NCBI GenBank assembly: GCA_032250895.1
Contig: JAVVEZ010000011.1
Location: 1 to 57,672 of the forward strand
Direction of reading: 5' to 3'
Origin: JAVVEZ01 sp032250895
GTDB taxonomy: Bacteria > Pseudomonadota > Gammaproteobacteria > Pseudomonadales > Pseudohongiellaceae
DNA length: 57,672 nucleotides
In this document: piece by piece, positions 51,686 to 57,672 of the stretch
Position numbering within the stretch: the stretch's first letter is position 1
Layout of the letters: every line of letters starts with the position of its first letter
Notes under the pieces: generated by a model
What the model saw: only the letters and a program-made list of their open reading frames with translations
Database searches by the model: none
Told to the model about the DNA's origin: nothing
Program-made: the position numbers and the translations under genes

Positions 51686-51713
51686 CTGGATCCCGGCGTG
51701 CGCCGGGATCCAG
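51686..51713. repeat. REP-like 13-bp perfect palindrome
   Basis: CTGGATCCCGGCG (51686-51698) and CGCCGGGATCCAG (51701-51713) form a perfect stem with a two-base loop. It lies between rpiA and the small membrane peptide gene, and no T tract follows. This sequence class (TGGATCCCGGC...GCCGGGATCCA) is a common dispersed intergenic repeat in proteobacteria. The cluster at 37740-37829 is a relative. Confidence 0.6.
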
Positions 51714-51820
51714 CGGGCCGCTTTGAATGGAGTATTTTAAATTTCATCAGTATGCTTGACATGGATAATAATTGCGTTACAGTTCACGCAGTTATAAAAC
51801 ATACTTAAGGGAGTAGGCAG

Positions 51821-51919
51821 GTGAAGAAGCGCAATAAGCCGGATTTGCTGCTTATTATCGTGGTGGTTTTTGGCCTTGGCGTGCTGATAAGTGGCTTTGC
51901 CCAGAGCGGCTTGCTCTGA
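51821..51919 (+). CDS. 32-residue single-pass membrane peptide
   Basis: A GTG start at 51821 is preceded by AAGGGAG seven bases upstream. The peptide begins MKKRNKPDLLLIIVVVFGLG and continues VLISGFAQSGLL, then TGA. It has a positively charged head, one hydrophobic helix (about 9-27) and a short polar tail, so it should insert with the N-terminus inside. It ends two bases before the convergent cyclo-ligase stop. The upstream 60 bases are AT-rich with a TTGACA at 51756, though no matching -10 stands at 17 bases. No function can be assigned. Confidence 0.6.
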   Translation: MKKRNKPDLLLIIVVVFGLGVLISGFAQSGLL

Positions 51920-51921
51920 TT

Positions 51922-52530
51922 TCAGCGCTTCCCTGCTTTCTGCCCGCATTCATAGATGCCACCGTCACTGACAATCTTGTCCAGCGGAATATCCCAGGCG
52001 GCCGTTTCCAGCCGCGCCACTTTCTGGCATTCATGAGCCAGCCCGATCAGTTTCACTTGCCTTGACTGGCGCCGGACAAAAGCAAAGGCCCGGTCATAAT
52101 AACCCTTTCCCATGCCGAGCCTTGATCCCTGTGGATCAAAAGCAACCAGGGGCATCAATACCAGGCTGAGTCCCCAGGCAGGCAGAATCCGGTGTCGCTG
52201 CGGCAGCGGTTCAGTAATGCCATAACGGTTGATGGTCGTGCCCATTCCGGGCTGATAACGCACAAAAATCATTTTGTTGCTGCGATCCCGGCGGATCACT
52301 GGAAGATAGCACTGCTTGCCCATGCGCAGTGCGCGGGCAAGCAGCAAGTGCGGATTGAGTTCACCATCCAGAGCGCAATAGAAGGCGATGCGTTTGCTGT
52401 TGCGGAAGAGGGGATGCCTGCCAAGAAGCGTGAGCAGTCGTTGCGAAGCCAGGCTTTGCTGGGCCTTGCTCAGCTGGCGCCGGCGTTCCCGCATCTGTTT
52501 TCTGAGTTGCTGGCGATTACTGCTGTGCAT
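51922..52530 (-). CDS. 5-formyltetrahydrofolate cyclo-ligase
   Basis: The 202-residue protein has an N-terminal basic helix RKQMRERRRQLS and substrate region IAFYCALDGELNPHLLLARAL. The ATP-binding signature PLVAFDPQGSRLGMGKGYYDRAF and C-terminal GLAHECQKV...WDIPLDKIVSDGGIY follow. It makes 5,10-methenyl-THF from 5-formyl-THF with ATP, complementing GlyA. It is the ygfA/fau gene that follows 6S RNA on the same strand in gammaproteobacteria, and that order holds here. Confidence 0.95.
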   Translation of the reverse strand: MHSSNRQQLRKQMRERRRQLSKAQQSLASQRLLTLLGRHPLFRNSKRIAFYCALDGELNPHLLLARALRMGKQCYLPVIRRDRSNKMIFVRYQPGMGTTINRYGITEPLPQRHRILPAWGLSLVLMPLVAFDPQGSRLGMGKGYYDRAFAFVRRQSRQVKLIGLAHECQKVARLETAAWDIPLDKIVSDGGIYECGQKAGKR

Positions 52531-52596
52531 CGGACTGGCGGCTTGTGCCGTTCCAACCCCAAAAACCCGAGGGAGTCAGAACCATCTGAAAAAAGT

Positions 52597-52774
52597 GGCT
52601 CTCCGAAATACCGCTGCCGAAATAGTCCTGAACCCATAAGTTCAGGTGGTGGCCTGTCAGATGCATAAGGCTTTCCGTCGCGCGGACCTGCTCAACAACA
52701 TCAAAGAGACAGAGCCTCCGGGTTAAGTTTATCGGCTCGAGAACATATTCAACTGGCCAATATCCCAGGGAGCT
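52597..52774 (-). ncRNA. ssrS: 6S RNA
   Basis: The RNA is about 178 nt, read on the minus strand. The 5' segment AGCTCCCTGGGATATT pairs with the 3' segment GGTATTTCGGAGAGCC over about 14 of 16 positions, forming the terminal stem. Conserved 6S elements occur in order: GAGCCGATA, then GGTCCGCGCGACGGAAAGCC, then CACCTGAACTTATGGGTTCAGG. A -10 element TACAAT (52786-52781) is seven bases before the start. Position between zapA and the cyclo-ligase gene, all on one strand, is diagnostic. 6S RNA mimics an open promoter and sequesters sigma70 RNA polymerase in stationary phase. The ends are estimates from pairing. Confidence 0.92.
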
Positions 52775-52839
52775 GGTGGTATTGTAATCCATTCGGGTGA
52801 TGAGAGCCGAAATTTTTTTGAAAAAAACAGGAATCTTTC

Positions 52840-52867
52840 GGGAAGCTCTGAATAGCTCTGAGCTTCC
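52840..52867. repeat. stem-loop after zapA containing the GGGAAGCTCTG word
   Basis: GGAAGCTC (52841-52848) and GAGCTTCC (52860-52867) pair perfectly around an 11-base loop, 25 bases after the zapA stop on the minus strand. A run of seven T follows only 12 or more bases later, so termination of zapA before the 6S promoter is plausible but not textbook. Confidence 0.5.
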
Positions 52868-52892
52868 TTGGGGCTTAGGCTTATTCAGAACT

Positions 52893-53210
52893 TCACTGGA
52901 TTTCAAGTTGTTTGCCGAGCAGCAGGGCGGAATCGATTTTTGCCTCCAGGCGTTTGATTTCCTTCAGTGAATCGCCCTCAGTGGAACTTGCCTGCTGGGA
53001 CTGTTTCAGCAAATCATTGCTGATGTTGAGAGCCGCCATCACCGCCAGTTTTTCAAAACCCAGCGTACTGCCCCGGGCCTTGATTTTGCCGATCTGCTGA
53101 TCCAGATAGCGCGCAGATTTTCTCAGGGCTTCTTCTTCGGCGGGGGGGCAGTTGATCTGATATTCCCTGCCGAGAATGGAGACGGTGACAGTTTCAAGGT
53201 CGGATGCCAT
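52893..53210 (-). CDS. zapA: cell division protein ZapA
   Basis: The 105-residue protein has an N-terminal beta region VTVSILGREYQINCPPAEEEALRKSARYLDQQI and a C-terminal coiled coil (about 55-105). It has the usual ZapA length. ZapA tetramers cross-link FtsZ filaments at midcell. It is 11 bases downstream of the ZapB-like gene on the same strand and upstream of 6S RNA. Confidence 0.94.
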   Translation of the reverse strand: MASDLETVTVSILGREYQINCPPAEEEALRKSARYLDQQIGKIKARGSTLGFEKLAVMAALNISNDLLKQSQQASSTEGDSLKEIKRLEAKIDSALLLGKQLEIQ

Positions 53211-53221
53211 GGCGGTGTTGG

Positions 53222-53428
53222 CTACTCCTGCTGAAGGGTCTTGAGGTGTTGCAGCATTTTTTCCAGCCGGGTTCGGGCCAGATCGTTTTTGCTGAGAAGA
53301 TGGCTGCGTTCCGATTTCCAGTGATGCTCATGTTCCCGCAGCATCTGGTTTTCTTTTTTCATGTCCGCGCAAAGTTGAATGAGCGCATCAACTTTGGTTT
53401 CCAAGTTCTTGAAATCAGAGTCAGTCAT
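53222..53428 (-). CDS. short coiled-coil protein upstream of zapA (ZapB-like, TIGR02449 type)
   Basis: The 68-residue protein is almost entirely a coiled coil with heptad leucines (FKNLETKVDALIQLCADMKKENQMLREHEHHWKSER...LEKMLQHLKTLQ). It has the size and position of the TIGR02449 family found before zapA in Pseudomonas-like gammaproteobacteria, and resembles ZapB in form. ZapB joins ZapA to the nucleoid end at the division site. Whether this protein does so is inference. Confidence 0.82.
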   Translation of the reverse strand: MTDSDFKNLETKVDALIQLCADMKKENQMLREHEHHWKSERSHLLSKNDLARTRLEKMLQHLKTLQQE

Positions 53429-53672
53429 AGTCAGTGGAATCTGGCAATAAATGGCTGATTACTATAAAACCAGCCAGAGTTGCGGTCAACTGATCTTTGT
53501 TTCGCCCTTGTTCCGGTTTCCATAGGCACAGGTAATCTGCCGACTAAAGTGGTATCCTTTTGCGGCCAAAAAGTGGCACGGCGGCAAGCGGCGTAAGGGC
53601 TTGTGAGGAGGCCGGGGATGAATTTTTCAGTGCCAGCGAAGGCTGGGTTCAGGCGAGAGTAGAGGGTAACAG

Positions 53673-54236
53673 ATGGCGGCGGACTATGTGAAGGCGGGGG
53701 AGCTTCTTGCCGCCAGTGGAATTTTCAATACGCCAGCGGAACTGCATGGCATCATCAGTGGCCAGCTGAGTGCAGGCGCCAGGGCCGTTGATATCGAGGT
53801 CGTGGCACAACTGATGCAGCTGCCACAGTTGCCTTCCGGCATCATTGTCGAGCTGATCAGCCGTTTCCAGCAGGACATTGCGGCGCATCTGCAAAGCATG
53901 GATTTTGGTTTCCAGCCCTTGTTGCCGGACGATGACGAAGAGTTGGTGTTTCGCCTGGAAGCCCTGGGCCGCTGGTGTGATGGTTTCAACATGGGCTTTG
54001 CTGCCAGCGGTCTTCAGGATAAGTCGATTCTGGAGGAAACCCGGGAAGTGCTGCATGACTTCGCCAGGATTGCAGAGCTCGATGAGTCCAACAGTGATGG
54101 GGAGGATCAGGAGCAGAACGAGGAGGATTACACTGAAATCGTCGAATATGTACGCATGGCGGCCACTTCGGTATATATGCAGAATGGCGTTCTGGAGACA
54201 GAGTCTCGGGACACTGATGGGATAAACAGGCATTAA
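53673..54236 (+). CDS. ygfB: YgfB/YecA-family (UPF0149) protein
   Basis: The 187-residue all-helical protein has the UPF0149 pattern: LHGIISGQLSAGAR, an FQPLLPDDDEELVFRLEALGRWCDGFNMGFAA block and FARIAELDE followed by an acidic linker, with a final YTEIVEYVRMAATSVYMQ helix. YgfB in Pseudomonas affects expression of peptidoglycan-stress and antibiotic-resistance genes. The molecular role is unclear in general. It is divergent from the ZapB-like gene and leads ygfB-pepP-ubiH, the conserved order. AGAGGGT precedes the ATG. Confidence 0.9.
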   Translation: MAADYVKAGELLAASGIFNTPAELHGIISGQLSAGARAVDIEVVAQLMQLPQLPSGIIVELISRFQQDIAAHLQSMDFGFQPLLPDDDEELVFRLEALGRWCDGFNMGFAASGLQDKSILEETREVLHDFARIAELDESNSDGEDQEQNEEDYTEIVEYVRMAATSVYMQNGVLETESRDTDGINRH

Positions 54237-54243
54237 AACGAAA

Positions 54244-55566
54244 ATGGCAGCCAACATGAAAATCAAGCTCAGCGAATTCAAGCGAAGAAGAAAGGAACTG
54301 ATGGCTCAGATGGAGCCCAACAGCATTGCCATCCTGGCGGCGGCGGAACCCGTACTGCGCAATGGTGATGCGTATTTTCCCTATCGGCAGAACAGTGACT
54401 TCCACTATTTGAGCGGTTTTGCCGAGGCCAATGCAGTGCTGGTGCTGATTCCAGGCCGCAAGCAGGGTGAATGCCTGCTGTTTTGCCAGGACAAGGATCC
54501 GCTCAAGGAGCTTTGGCATGGCAAACTGCTGGGTCCGGAGGCTGCCATCGCCGACCTGGGCATGGATGATGCCTTTCCGGTAACCGATATCGACGACATT
54601 CTGCCGGGCCTGATCGAGGGCCGCGAGCGCGTGTATTATGCCATGGGCAAAGACGCGAATTTCGATCACCGGGTCATGGAATGGGTCAAGGTGATCCGCT
54701 CCAAGGCCCGCAGCGGGGCGCACTCGCCGGGGGAATTTCTGATGCTGGATCATCTCCTGCACGAAATGCGTCTGATCAAGTCGCCGGCTGAACTGAAAGT
54801 GATGCGGGCTTCGGCCGGGATTGCCGTTCGCGCGCACAAGCGGGCACTGCAATTGTGCCGGCCGGATCTTTACGAATATGAGCTGGAAGCCGAATATCTG
54901 CATGAATTTACCCGCTCGGGCTGTCGTTCTGCGGCTTATTCCTCCATTGTCGCCGCAGGGGACAATGCCTGTATTCTGCATTACACGGAAAATACGGCCC
55001 GGCTCAAGGATGGCGATCTGATCCTGATCGATGCCGGCTGCGAGTATGAATATTATGCCTCCGACATCACCCGTACCTTCCCGGTCAACGGCAAATTCAG
55101 TCCGGAGCAGCGGGCGATCTACGAATTGGTGCTGGAGGCCCAGCTTGCTGCGATTGCACATGTCAGGCCGGGCGTGCCCTGGGATGAACCCCATAACATC
55201 ACTGTCAGGGTGATCACGACCGGCCTGAAAAAACTGGGTCTGTTGCAGGGCCGGGTGGACAAGTTGATCGAGAGCGGTGCCTATCGCGATTTCTACATGC
55301 ACCGGGCCGGTCATTGGCTGGGCATGGATGTGCATGATGTGGGCGATTACAAGATAGCCGACAACTGGCGCGAGCTGGAAACCGGTATGGTCTTGACCGT
55401 GGAGCCGGGCCTGTATATTGCCGCCGATAACAAAAAGGTCGATAAAAAGTGGCGCGGGATTGGTGTGCGCATCGAAGATGATGTCGCCGTCACCAGGGAT
55501 GGCCATGAGGTTCTGACGGCAGACTTGCCCAAGTCTGTCGAAGAAATTGAACATTTCATGAGTTGA
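54244..55566 (+). CDS. pepP: Xaa-Pro aminopeptidase P
   Basis: The 440-residue protein has an N-terminal AMP_N domain (EFKRRRKELMAQMEPNSIAIL, FPYRQNSDFHYLSGF). A pita-bread catalytic domain follows, with metal ligands in IDAGCEYEYYASDITRTFPVNG, HRAGHWLGMDVHDVGDY, TVEPGLYI and GIGVRIEDDV. It removes N-terminal residues before proline in the cytoplasm with manganese. An ATG at 54256 is an alternative start. Its stop abuts ubiH. Confidence 0.96.
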   Translation: MAANMKIKLSEFKRRRKELMAQMEPNSIAILAAAEPVLRNGDAYFPYRQNSDFHYLSGFAEANAVLVLIPGRKQGECLLFCQDKDPLKELWHGKLLGPEAAIADLGMDDAFPVTDIDDILPGLIEGRERVYYAMGKDANFDHRVMEWVKVIRSKARSGAHSPGEFLMLDHLLHEMRLIKSPAELKVMRASAGIAVRAHKRALQLCRPDLYEYELEAEYLHEFTRSGCRSAAYSSIVAAGDNACILHYTENTARLKDGDLILIDAGCEYEYYASDITRTFPVNGKFSPEQRAIYELVLEAQLAAIAHVRPGVPWDEPHNITVRVITTGLKKLGLLQGRVDKLIESGAYRDFYMHRAGHWLGMDVHDVGDYKIADNWRELETGMVLTVEPGLYIAADNKKVDKKWRGIGVRIEDDVAVTRDGHEVLTADLPKSVEEIEHFMS

Positions 55567-55574
55567 AGGCAGCG

Positions 55575-56849
55575 ATGCACGAGCTTCCCCATTATGATCT
55601 GGTGATAGTCGGTGGCGGCATGGTGGGAGCCAGTCTTGCCTGCGCGTTGCGAAGCCATGGGGGCAGGCCAGGCTTGCGGATTCTGGTGCTGGAAGCGGCA
55701 GCGGTGCACGCTGGCGAACAGCCTGCTCAAGAGAGTTTTGATGCCAGAAGCACGGCGCTGTCCCAGGGCAGTGCCGACTATTTCAGGGCCATGGGTCTGT
55801 GGGAGTCTTTGCTGCCGGAGGTCACGGCAATCAAGAAAATTCATGTCTCCGATCAGGGTCGTTTCGGCGCCGTGCGGATCGACAGCCGGGAGCAGGATGT
55901 CACCGCGCTGGGTTATGTCATTCCAAACAGCTGCCTCGGCAAGGTTCTCAATCAGGCCTTGTTGCAGCAGGACTCGTTCGAGTTTTGGAGCGGGGCCCGG
56001 GTCAGTGACATTCTTCCCGGGCAGGGTTTCAGTACCCTGAAGGTGCTGCACCAGGATAGAAACCTGCAAATAGCCGCCGCGCTGGTGGTGCTGGCGGAAG
56101 GCGGGCGTTCCGATCTGGGGGAAAAACTGGGCATTGCGCGGCAGGTCCGCGACTACCGGCAGACGGCCATCATCGGCAATGTGGCCTTTTCCCAGGCCCA
56201 TCAGGGTGTGGCCTATGAGCGTTTCACCCCTCATGGCCCGCTGGCACTACTGCCGTTGCCGGCCCTTCCCGGCGATGCCGGTGCCCGGCACCGGGCAGCC
56301 CTGGTCTGGACTCACAGTAGCTCGGCCGCAGAGGGCATCATGGCCCTGCCGGATGCCGGGTTTCTGCGCGAATTGCAGCGGGCATTCGGGTATCGGCTGG
56401 GTCAATTTACCCGGATAGGGGAAAGGGCCGCCTATCCTCTGCGCCTGATACAGGCCGAGGAGCAGGTGCGCCCGGGCCTGGTTCTGCTGGGCAATACGGC
56501 GCACACCTTGCATCCGGTGGCGGGCCAGGGTTTCAATCTGGCACTGCGTGATACCATGGTGCTGGCGGAGTTCATCCTGACGGCGCTGTCACATAATGAC
56601 AACCCGGGGGCGCTCAAGACCCTGCAGGCCTACCAGGGGCGCTGTGCCACTGATCAGGAGCGCACCATCATCTTCAGTGACACCATGACCCGGCTGTTTT
56701 CCACGGACAATCAGATGCTGGCGTGGGTGCGAAAATTTGGCTTGGTCAGCATCGATCTGATTCCGGCATTGAAAACTGCGCTCAGTCAGCAGGCCATGGG
56801 TCTGGCAGGCCGCAGAGCGATTGTTGGCGACAAGAGGCATACCTTGTGA
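55575..56849 (+). CDS. ubiH: 2-octaprenyl-6-methoxyphenol hydroxylase UbiH
   Basis: The protein has about 424 residues from an ATG at 55575 with GAAGG upstream; a TTG at 55563, overlapping the pepP stop, is possible. FAD motif VIVGGGMVGASLACAL, the DARSTALSQGS region and the second FAD motif LLGNTAHTLHPVAGQGFNLALRD identify the UbiH/UbiF/VisC group. The pepP-ubiH linkage points to UbiH, which hydroxylates the ubiquinone ring at C4. VisC/UbiI, normally next to it, is not seen before the window ends. Confidence 0.92.
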   Translation: MHELPHYDLVIVGGGMVGASLACALRSHGGRPGLRILVLEAAAVHAGEQPAQESFDARSTALSQGSADYFRAMGLWESLLPEVTAIKKIHVSDQGRFGAVRIDSREQDVTALGYVIPNSCLGKVLNQALLQQDSFEFWSGARVSDILPGQGFSTLKVLHQDRNLQIAAALVVLAEGGRSDLGEKLGIARQVRDYRQTAIIGNVAFSQAHQGVAYERFTPHGPLALLPLPALPGDAGARHRAALVWTHSSSAAEGIMALPDAGFLRELQRAFGYRLGQFTRIGERAAYPLRLIQAEEQVRPGLVLLGNTAHTLHPVAGQGFNLALRDTMVLAEFILTALSHNDNPGALKTLQAYQGRCATDQERTIIFSDTMTRLFSTDNQMLAWVRKFGLVSIDLIPALKTALSQQAMGLAGRRAIVGDKRHTL

Positions 56850-57220
56850 ATACTCTGGCACAACTTATCAGACAGCTCGAAGAAAGCCTGCTGCATAACG
56901 ATTTCAGCGCGGATCCGCAATTGCTGGACAGCCTGCTGGCGGCGGAATTCGAGGAGATCGGCCCGGGCGGAAACAAGACCAGCCGTCAACAGGTAATAGA
57001 ATGGTTGTTGCATAAACCGGCAGATGCGCGCTGGAGGTTTACGGATTTCAGGATCAAACCCCTGGCGGAGGATCTGGTGCTGGCCCTTTACCATGCGCAG
57101 CAAGCAGATCCTCAGGCCAGGGTTTCCAAAGGTTCCATGCGGGCATCCGTGTGGAAGAGAGTGCCGGGTGAAGCCCATGCCTGGCAAATGCTTTTCCACC
57201 AGGCAACCCGCGTGCTTTGA
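56846..57220 (+). CDS. DUF4440-type NTF2-fold protein
   Basis: The protein has 124 residues from a GTG at 56846 that overlaps the ubiH stop by four bases. It has the DUF4440 layout: an N-terminal helix LAQLIRQLEESLLHNDFSADPQLLDSLLAAEFEEIGPGG, SRQQVIEWL, then beta strands ending AHAWQMLFHQATRV. Cytoplasmic, with no signal peptide. Family reactions are mostly unknown. Coupling to ubiH is by position only. Confidence 0.8.
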   Translation: MNTLAQLIRQLEESLLHNDFSADPQLLDSLLAAEFEEIGPGGNKTSRQQVIEWLLHKPADARWRFTDFRIKPLAEDLVLALYHAQQADPQARVSKGSMRASVWKRVPGEAHAWQMLFHQATRVL

Positions 57221-57536
57221 GCGGCCCGGGGGAATCCGTATTTTTCATCTGGCCTTGCACGTCCTGGTTCCGTTGGCACTTGCCCGCTTCGCTTTTCCGC
57301 GCCATTGGCCGCGGGCATTTCTGATCATGCTGGCCACCATGGCGGTGGACCTGGATCACCTGCTGGCCGAGCCAATTTATGATCCTCTGCGTTGCAGCAT
57401 AGGCTTTCATCCCCTGCACGGGATCGTGCCGATCGGTATTTACCTGCTGCTGTGCCTGATGCCGTTTTCCCGGCTGGCTGGCATCGGTTTGCTGCTGCAT
57501 ATGGGGCTGGATTTTCTGGATTGCCTGATGCTGTAG
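57177..57536 (+). CDS. DUF6122-type small membrane protein (start uncertain)
   Basis: The reliable part is from about 57230: FHLALHVLVPLALARF, then MLATMAVDLDHLLAEPIYDP, then RCSIGFHPLHG, and closing transmembrane helices. The VDLDHL, YDP and HPLH elements match the DUF6122 family, with conserved Asp and His on a three-helix membrane core, suggesting metal binding. The ATG at 57177 is the only in-frame ATG before the conserved part and would overlap the previous gene by 44 bases. A TTG at 57255, or an ATT after GGGGGA at about 57240, are alternatives. Confidence 0.6.
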   Translation: MPGKCFSTRQPACFERPGGIRIFHLALHVLVPLALARFAFPRHWPRAFLIMLATMAVDLDHLLAEPIYDPLRCSIGFHPLHGIVPIGIYLLLCLMPFSRLAGIGLLLHMGLDFLDCLML

Positions 57537-57672
57537 AAGCCGGGACAGCCATGGCCGTCATTCTCGCGCAGCCAGGCAACCTTGTGTCATGCAGGTTCAA
57601 TGAAAGGCCCGGGCAGTGGGGCAGGCTCTCCGGGGGACGCTACGAGTTCATCCCTGAAGGCTCTCTTCGGGC

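Noticed and set aside
52517..52906. 129-codon minus-strand frame between zapA and the cyclo-ligase gene
   Set aside because: It covers the 6S RNA, whose stem, conserved segments and -10 element explain the sequence better; the protein resembles nothing.

Overview
The window reads as chromosomal DNA of a free-living, probably marine, gammaproteobacterium related to the Pseudomonadales/Cellvibrionales. The evidence is gene content and gene order: metK - ArsR/methyltransferase - tkt - epd - pgk - fba; glyA - nrdR - ribD - ribE - ribB - ribH - nusB - thiL; zapA - 6S RNA - 5-FTHF cyclo-ligase; and ygfB - pepP - ubiH. Coding density is high, base composition looks even, and no insertion sequence, prophage, CRISPR array or tRNA gene was recognised. 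The assignment is inference from synteny and protein similarity by eye.

Layout. 0-6.4 kb: start of a TonB-dependent receptor, a membrane-anchored DsbA-like oxidoreductase, a lytic transglycosylase, OxyR, a small periplasmic protein and a BaeSR-type envelope-stress pair. 6.5-15.2 kb: full-length Lhr helicase, a GST-like protein, a diguanylate cyclase overlapping a CYP199-like P450, and a zinc alcohol dehydrogenase. 15.2-17.6 kb: a chromosomal lambda-P-like protein and EttA. 17.8-24.7 kb: the glyA/nrdR/riboflavin/nusB/thiL operon, whose RibBA-like protein has a degenerate GTP cyclohydrolase II half. 24.7-25.1 kb: a gene-free stretch with a MITE-like inverted repeat.

25.1-37.6 kb is the main accessory block. 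It carries an LctP-family permease, an aldehyde dehydrogenase and a cytochrome c-quinoprotein fusion on the + strand. These converge on a minus-strand run of Aer-like chemoreceptor, hybrid histidine kinase, secreted SnoaL-like protein, quinoprotein-cytochrome c dehydrogenase and pdxH. Together they suggest periplasmic PQQ-dependent alcohol oxidation, cytoplasmic aldehyde oxidation, organic-acid transport and energy taxis.

37.7-47.2 kb pairs the S-adenosylmethionine cycle (ahcY, metK and an ArsR-methyltransferase regulator) with the divergent tkt-epd-pgk-fba operon. A 32-bp perfect palindrome lies between them and is the best candidate operator in the window. 47.2-50.8 kb holds a periplasmic glycerophosphodiesterase-like gene overlapping an OpgB-type phosphoglycerol transferase, apparently attached to the glycolytic operon. 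50.8-57.5 kb returns to housekeeping: rpiA, a 32-codon membrane peptide, 5-FTHF cyclo-ligase, 6S RNA, zapA and a ZapB-like gene, then ygfB-pepP-ubiH and two small proteins.
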